Source: an uncultured Pelagibacteraceae bacterium (GTDB lineage: Bacteria; Pseudomonadota; Alphaproteobacteria; Pelagibacterales; Pelagibacteraceae). From it: a stretch of DNA of 50,452 nt. The position numbers and the translations under genes were made by a program. Shown here in pieces: positions 46,901 through 50,452 of the stretch; positions within the stretch are counted from its first letter, which is position 1, and every line of letters begins with the position of its first letter. The notes beneath the pieces are model-generated. The model saw nothing but the letters and a program-made list of their open reading frames with translations, did not search any database and had not been told where the DNA came from. The stretch covers positions 1 to 50,452 of the forward strand of contig CACHWO010000003.1 in NCBI GenBank assembly GCA_902583685.1. The letters run 5' to 3'.

Positions 46901-47095
46901 CTAATAGTCGGTAATATTGGCCCTGGTGCAGGTGAAGGTATTAGGTTAGCAGTAGGATGTACTATTTTCGGTGGAATGTTAATAAGTACATTTTTAACTT
47001 TATTTACCACCCCAGTATTTTATCTTCTTTTATGTAAGAAATCTAAAAGGATGGATGAAGTCGACATTCAGTTAAAAAAAGAGTTTAGTAAATAA
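43964..47095 (+). CDS. RND-family efflux pump inner membrane permease
   Basis: 1043 aa; ILSVAIVTDDSVVMTESIYHRVEKG, TLPVSLIGACLGLWIFG, LIGIATKNSILIVDWANQLR. Confidence 0.95.
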   Translation: MHNFCLLNIRRPVLSAVFSLLLVVFGLYTFFELSSRELPKNLQPPEVVISTNYTGASPSIIASEISEPIELAIGGAEGIKSIDTISEVGRSTIKIEFFSSIKIDDAANDIRERIARIIDNLPNDSKAPEVRKASAGFSTSMWLSVSSTSWDSLDIGDYVKRNLIDAFSSVPGTGRVIIGGINEKAVRVYLNPIQLSANDLDISEVEIAIRKNNIAIPAGTIESNNVDLTLDLGKTYKDIESIKKLPVKKIKGKTITLGDLGKVKYGPVSEKTLFKSQSPDSLNENTVGIGIYARTNESTVVLSKNIREKIIEVNKTLPDGLKLSVSFDRATYIKEAIQMCYQSIILALFLVVGIIYLFLGNIRATVVPAVTLPVSLIGACLGLWIFGLTVNVFTLLAIILSVAIVTDDSVVMTESIYHRVEKGDESLTAAVTGSKNVIFAIISTSIILLATFAPLLFIGGISGTLFREMAITLSITIVISTFTALSIAPMLASKLLNKKKSKHKLILKFERIFDSFGQFYYETLNYWIKKPKIIIWFMVFVVAFATLLFKITPKTLLERDPDRGVYIVFGKTDESSSFEYTVDKAEKVEKRLLPLLQDKKESYQKLIMRVPGFGRSSQSYNSFIIIALLDNWKDRTDSAQTIVRKAIGKIVTVPGTMAFPLTPNSVRVSNYQKPVVVTMTGPTYESLFKWQNSVINKLRKNKGLADITSDYTKNKPEVQLVIDENKAKDLGLSIQAIGRSIETLFSGKNVTSLNENGKEYPIILQADIKDRRKTESLSKIFVRSDTTGKLISLANVVSFEERGSAKLLTRYQRSKSITLTARLVGGYTLNEALNFIEKTIDDEAPKAGIFYKGKSLDLKEASSELIIIFALALVSAYLVMAGTFNAWRQPLVVMLTVPLAALGGLIFILLFNSTINIFSQIALIVLIGIATKNSILIVDWANQLRVSGKNVEDAIIESCLRRFRPIMMTSLSTLIAMIPLIVGNIGPGAGEGIRLAVGCTIFGGMLISTFLTLFTTPVFYLLLCKKSKRMDEVDIQLKKEFSK

Positions 47096-47732
47096 TATAT
47101 TTTTTCTTATTTAATTTATCCTTACATCTTGTGAGCTGTTTTCTGTACGCATTTGCTGTGTCTCTGGCAGATTTTGCGTAAATAATTGCTTTCCTATCCT
47201 TAGAATAATTTTTATAATCTCCCCAACCTTTGTAATAAGCCAGGTATTGCCTATAGGCATCTTTCTTTGGTATTTTTAAAATCTTGTTTGATTTATTTAC
47301 GTACCAACCAATAAAATCTACAGAGTCTTTAAATCTTGCCCTTGTAGCTAATTTATTTCCTGTTTCTTTTTTATATTGATCCCAGGTACCTTTAACAGCT
47401 TGCGAATATCCAAAAGAACTGGATTTGCGTTTATAGGGAATAACTTTAAAAATTTTATGCCTAGGAGGTTTAGCAAGCCAATTAAAGTCGCTTTCTTTTT
47501 TTATAAAAGCCAATTGAATATAAACTGGTACGCCCCATTTTTTTTCTGCATTTTTGGTATGTTTGTACCATAAATATCTTTCTTCAAAAATTGAACAACT
47601 ATTCTTAGTATTTTTGGGTATAGAAGAACAAGCTGACAAAAAGAATAAAAAAATTAATAGAAATTTATTTATTTTATAAAAATGAATCACTAAATGTTTT
47701 ATATAAGAATTTACTTCGTAATTCTTCTCCAT
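47085..47732 (-). CDS. Lytic transglycosylase-like (SLT domain) lipoprotein
   Basis: LFFLSACSS lipobox, GVPVYIQLAFIKKESDFNW, SFGYSQAVKGTWDQYKKETG. Confidence 0.82.
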   Translation of the reverse strand: MEKNYEVNSYIKHLVIHFYKINKFLLIFLFFLSACSSIPKNTKNSCSIFEERYLWYKHTKNAEKKWGVPVYIQLAFIKKESDFNWLAKPPRHKIFKVIPYKRKSSSFGYSQAVKGTWDQYKKETGNKLATRARFKDSVDFIGWYVNKSNKILKIPKKDAYRQYLAYYKGWGDYKNYSKDRKAIIYAKSARDTANAYRKQLTRCKDKLNKKKYIIY

Positions 47733-48232
47733 TTTTCAGGCTCTATGAAAAATCCCTGCCAAATACCTAATTTATTTTCTTTGGCGTATATTTCATCAAA
47801 GATATATTTTTGTGAGTATCTTCTGTAAGCTATAGCGTAGCCGTTTCTTACTAGCCATGAATTAATATCCTGATTTTGTAAGAAGCAAATTCCAATAAAT
47901 CTTTTATATATATCTTTACCAGTTTGTATGTGACAAGTAATTTTTTTATCTTTTAATTTTTTTTTTAATGCATTTGTGGATTTTTCTCCGCATTTGTAAT
48001 CCTTTTTAAAGTTAAAAATTAAAAAACTTAAATAAATCTTTTTACAAAATTGTTTTTTTTCTGGTGCATCAATTCCAAAAAGTCTTATTTTTTTTTTGTT
48101 AATTTTTATGGTATCCCCATCAGTTACTCTTGCTTTTCCTGTTATAACTTTGGCTTTTTCAAAAGATATCAATGGGGTAATTAAGATTAATGATAAAATA
48201 ATACTAAATAAAATCAGACTTAGCTTTTTCAT
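47711..48232 (-). CDS. Thermonuclease-family (SNase) secreted nuclease
   Basis: Signal peptide; RVTDGDTIKINKKKIRLFGIDAPEK, YKRFIGICFLQNQDINSWLVRNGYA. Confidence 0.9.
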   Translation of the reverse strand: MKKLSLILFSIILSLILITPLISFEKAKVITGKARVTDGDTIKINKKKIRLFGIDAPEKKQFCKKIYLSFLIFNFKKDYKCGEKSTNALKKKLKDKKITCHIQTGKDIYKRFIGICFLQNQDINSWLVRNGYAIAYRRYSQKYIFDEIYAKENKLGIWQGFFIEPEKWRRITK

Positions 48233-48512
48233 TAAGTTCTTTCATTTTATTTCTTATCTCATCATCAGAAATATTATGATCTTTTAAGTCTGTTTTTATT
48301 TTTCTAAAAACATCCTCGTCACCGGCTTCTTGGAAATCTGCTTTTATTACAGACTGAATATATTCACTTTCTTTTTTTGCGTCATAACTAAGTATCTTAG
48401 ATACCCATTGACCAAGATATTTATTTCTTCTTGAAGAAACCTTAAATTTCAACTCCTCGTCATGAGCAAATTTTTTTTCAAAGGATTTTTTTCTTTCATC
48501 AAATTTTTCCAT
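48204..48512 (-). CDS. DUF1476 protein (alphaproteobacterial F1-ATPase zeta-subunit family)
   Basis: MEKFDERKKSFEKKFAHDEELKFKVSSRRNKYLGQWVS, EAGDEDVFRKI. Confidence 0.9.
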   Translation of the reverse strand: MEKFDERKKSFEKKFAHDEELKFKVSSRRNKYLGQWVSKILSYDAKKESEYIQSVIKADFQEAGDEDVFRKIKTDLKDHNISDDEIRNKMKELNEKAKSDFI

Positions 48513-48897
48513 TTTTTATTCTCTTATATAAAAATATTATAGTAATTGCTAATAATGTGCCAAATAAATTTGACATAAGATCTAAATACTGGAAAGATCT
48601 ATTGGGTACAATTAAATGAGATAATTCTAGTATAAAAGACAAGATTATCAAAAAAATTGCAGTAAGATTAAAACTAAATTCTTTAATACAACTAATTAAA
48701 CCAATTATTGATAAATAAAAAAAAGCTATTAAGTGATTAATAGAGGTTCCTAATGGATTTGGAATAAAATCAGGTTGAATTTGACAATCCTTGTAAATAA
48801 AGCAGCCAATTATACTTCCAGGAAAAAGATATATTATAAAAAGACCAAACAAAGAAAAATAATACAAGTATCGAACTAAACTGATTTTATTATCCAT
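48499..48897 (-). CDS. VanZ-like membrane protein
   Basis: Four TM segments; NHLIAFFYLSIIG, LSFILELSHLIVPNRSFQYLDLMSNLFG. Confidence 0.75.
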   Translation of the reverse strand: MDNKISLVRYLYYFSLFGLFIIYLFPGSIIGCFIYKDCQIQPDFIPNPLGTSINHLIAFFYLSIIGLISCIKEFSFNLTAIFLIILSFILELSHLIVPNRSFQYLDLMSNLFGTLLAITIIFLYKRIKNGKI

Positions 48898-49190
48898 CTT
48901 AAAAAATCTGTATTACCATTTTTAATATCAAAAAAAATGATACAAGGTGTTTCATAACTATGCAACTTCTTAACACTTTTAATTATTTTTTGGACTTTTT
49001 TATCCATGGTTTTACCAACAATTAAAATTTCTTTTTCCTTTTTAACTTTACCTTTCCAAGTAAATATAGACTCGGCATTATTAATAATATTAGCACATGC
49101 TACTAGTTTGTTTTTAACAAGGAATTCAGCTATTTTATTGGCCTCCTTTTTTTTTGGACTGGTAATGTAAAAGAATTTAATACCCTTCAT
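48876..49190 (-). CDS. cutA: CutA1 divalent cation tolerance protein
   Basis: KKEANKIAEFLVKNKLVACANIINNAESIFTWKGKVKKEKEILIVGKT, SYETPCIIFF. Confidence 0.93.
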   Translation of the reverse strand: MKGIKFFYITSPKKKEANKIAEFLVKNKLVACANIINNAESIFTWKGKVKKEKEILIVGKTMDKKVQKIIKSVKKLHSYETPCIIFFDIKNGNTDFLRWIIKSV

Positions 49191-49229
49191 TATTTTAAAA
49201 ATTTAATATATTACATATTATTATATTAA

Positions 49230-49943
49230 ATGAGTAAACTCATAGCAATTAGACATGGCCAAAGTATTTGGAATGCAGAAAATCGCTTCACTGGTTGGGT
49301 TGATGTTGGATTATCAGATCAGGGAATCGAAGAAGCTAAAATATCTGGAGAATTGATAAAGAACTTGAATTTAAATTTTGATGTTTATTTTACATCATAT
49401 CTAAAAAGGGCAATAAACACTTTAGAAATAATTATGAAAGTTACTAAAAAAAAAAATAAATTCATAAAAGCATGGCAACTTAATGAAAGACATTATGGTT
49501 CTTTAACTGGCTTGAATAAAGCAGAAACAAAAAAAAAAATTGGAGATAAAAAATTTAATACATATAGAAGATCTTGGAATATTCCACCGCCTAACCTTGA
49601 TAAAGATTCTAAATATAGTTCACATCAGGACAAATTGTATAAAGATTTAAAAAATATACCTAGTAGTGAGTCACTAAAAGATACTTATGAACGTGTTGTA
49701 CCTTACTTTGAAAAAAATATGCTTAATCAAATAAAACAAAGAAAGAATATAATTCTTTCTGCACATGGAAATACAATAAGGGCTCTGGGGAAAAAAATTT
49801 TTAATATTTCAGATGAAAATATTAATTTACTCGAAATACCTACTGGAAATCCTCTAGTAATTGAATTTGATGATACTGGTAATTTTAAGGATGCAAAGTA
49901 TTTAGATGAAAGTAGACAAAAAGAAATAATATTTAATAAATAA
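49230..49943 (+). CDS. gpmA: 2,3-bisphosphoglycerate-dependent phosphoglycerate mutase
   Basis: AIRHGQSIWNAENRFTGWVDVGLSDQG, LNERHYGSLTGLNKAET, LSAHGNTIRAL. Confidence 0.96.
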   Translation: MSKLIAIRHGQSIWNAENRFTGWVDVGLSDQGIEEAKISGELIKNLNLNFDVYFTSYLKRAINTLEIIMKVTKKKNKFIKAWQLNERHYGSLTGLNKAETKKKIGDKKFNTYRRSWNIPPPNLDKDSKYSSHQDKLYKDLKNIPSSESLKDTYERVVPYFEKNMLNQIKQRKNIILSAHGNTIRALGKKIFNISDENINLLEIPTGNPLVIEFDDTGNFKDAKYLDESRQKEIIFNK

Positions 49944-50452
49944 TTTTTTTGCTTAATTTTTTATATATCTTATATGTGTTGATATGAAAAAATTTTTGTT
50001 TACTTATCACACCTGTCAGCTGTTCCTTTTTAATTAGTTGATTCCAAACAATATTTATTGGAAATGGGGCTGTTCTCATGTTTTTGAATATATTTTTGTT
50101 AAGAATTTGTGCACCGGTAAAAATATAACTATTTTTTTTTTCTCTTAATACTATTTTTTTAAAATTAATATTAAAATCTCCTTTAAATGAACGATCAAAA
50201 CTTTTAATTTTTTTTACCAATAACATTGTGGATTTTTTACTTTTAAAATACTCATTCTCTAGATTTTTAAAATCCTTTTTATAGTTTTTTCCCCAAAGAG
50301 TATCAGGGTTTAAAACTAAAAATGATTTGTTTTTAAATTTTTTTGATGCATTTAAAATTCCGCCACCAGTATTAAGAATTTTTTTTTTTTCAATAACTAT
50401 TTCTATTTTAGGTGAAAAATTTTTTTTTTTAATAAAATTACTTATTTCTTTA
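49933..50452 (-). CDS. Nucleotidyltransferase (MurNAc-1-P uridylyltransferase/MurU-like), truncated at window edge
   Basis: Frame stays open past the ORF-track start: KEISNFIKKK...EKKKILNTGGGILNASKKFKNKSFLVLNPDTLWG then MLLVKKIKSFDRSFKGDF. Confidence 0.8.
   Translation of the reverse strand, partial: KEISNFIKKKNFSPKIEIVIEKKKILNTGGGILNASKKFKNKSFLVLNPDTLWGKNYKKDFKNLENEYFKSKKSTMLLVKKIKSFDRSFKGDFNINFKKIVLREKKNSYIFTGAQILNKNIFKNMRTAPFPINIVWNQLIKKEQLTGVISKQKFFHINTYKIYKKLSKKIIY

Noticed and set aside
1-50452. tRNA, rRNA, CRISPR, IS elements
   Set aside because: Intergenic gaps are short and I saw no cloverleaf with CCA-type acceptor, no rRNA-like conserved sequence, no repeat-spacer arrays and no transposase motifs; a tRNAscan/Infernal run would be decisive.

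Overview
AT-rich, densely packed alphaproteobacterial window that looks like SAR11/Pelagibacterales, judged from gene content and order, lysine-rich proteins and very short intergenic gaps. I found no rRNA, tRNA, CRISPR array or transposon. Main blocks: (1) 145-10778, a phosphate locus (plcP-agt-phoR-unknown-pstSCAB-phoU-phoB on the minus strand, with a divergent diacylglycerol-kinase-family gene). Near-identical candidate Pho boxes lie upstream of pstS and plcP. The terminal phoB reading frame is broken by what looks like a direct-repeat-mediated deletion. (2) 11737-23537, a plus-strand core block (rnd, kdsD, lptC, lptB, aroA, cmk, rpsA, ihfB, pyrF, trpB, trpA, accD, folC). Several of its enzymes carry unusual active-site motifs: Cmk without the P-loop lysine, altered TrpB and TrpA catalytic motifs, and an AccD zinc finger with CxC. 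(3) 23534-31118, DNA-repair genes (sbcB, rmuC) followed by a small accessory segment: a two-domain GIY-YIG protein, a lipoprotein-like ORF with a structured 5' region, a phage CII-like regulator, DUF3047, a TauD-family dioxygenase, an unannotated 34-aa membrane microprotein and a NAPE-PLD-like MBL hydrolase. (4) 31111-50452, mixed metabolic, transport and envelope genes, including an RND pump whose adaptor gene is frameshifted at an A8 tract. I see no clear new defence system. The best leads are the Pho/lipid-remodelling locus with its broken phoB, the motif-altered core enzymes, and the accessory segment around 26.4-30.1 kb. Family assignments come from reading motifs; no database search was run.
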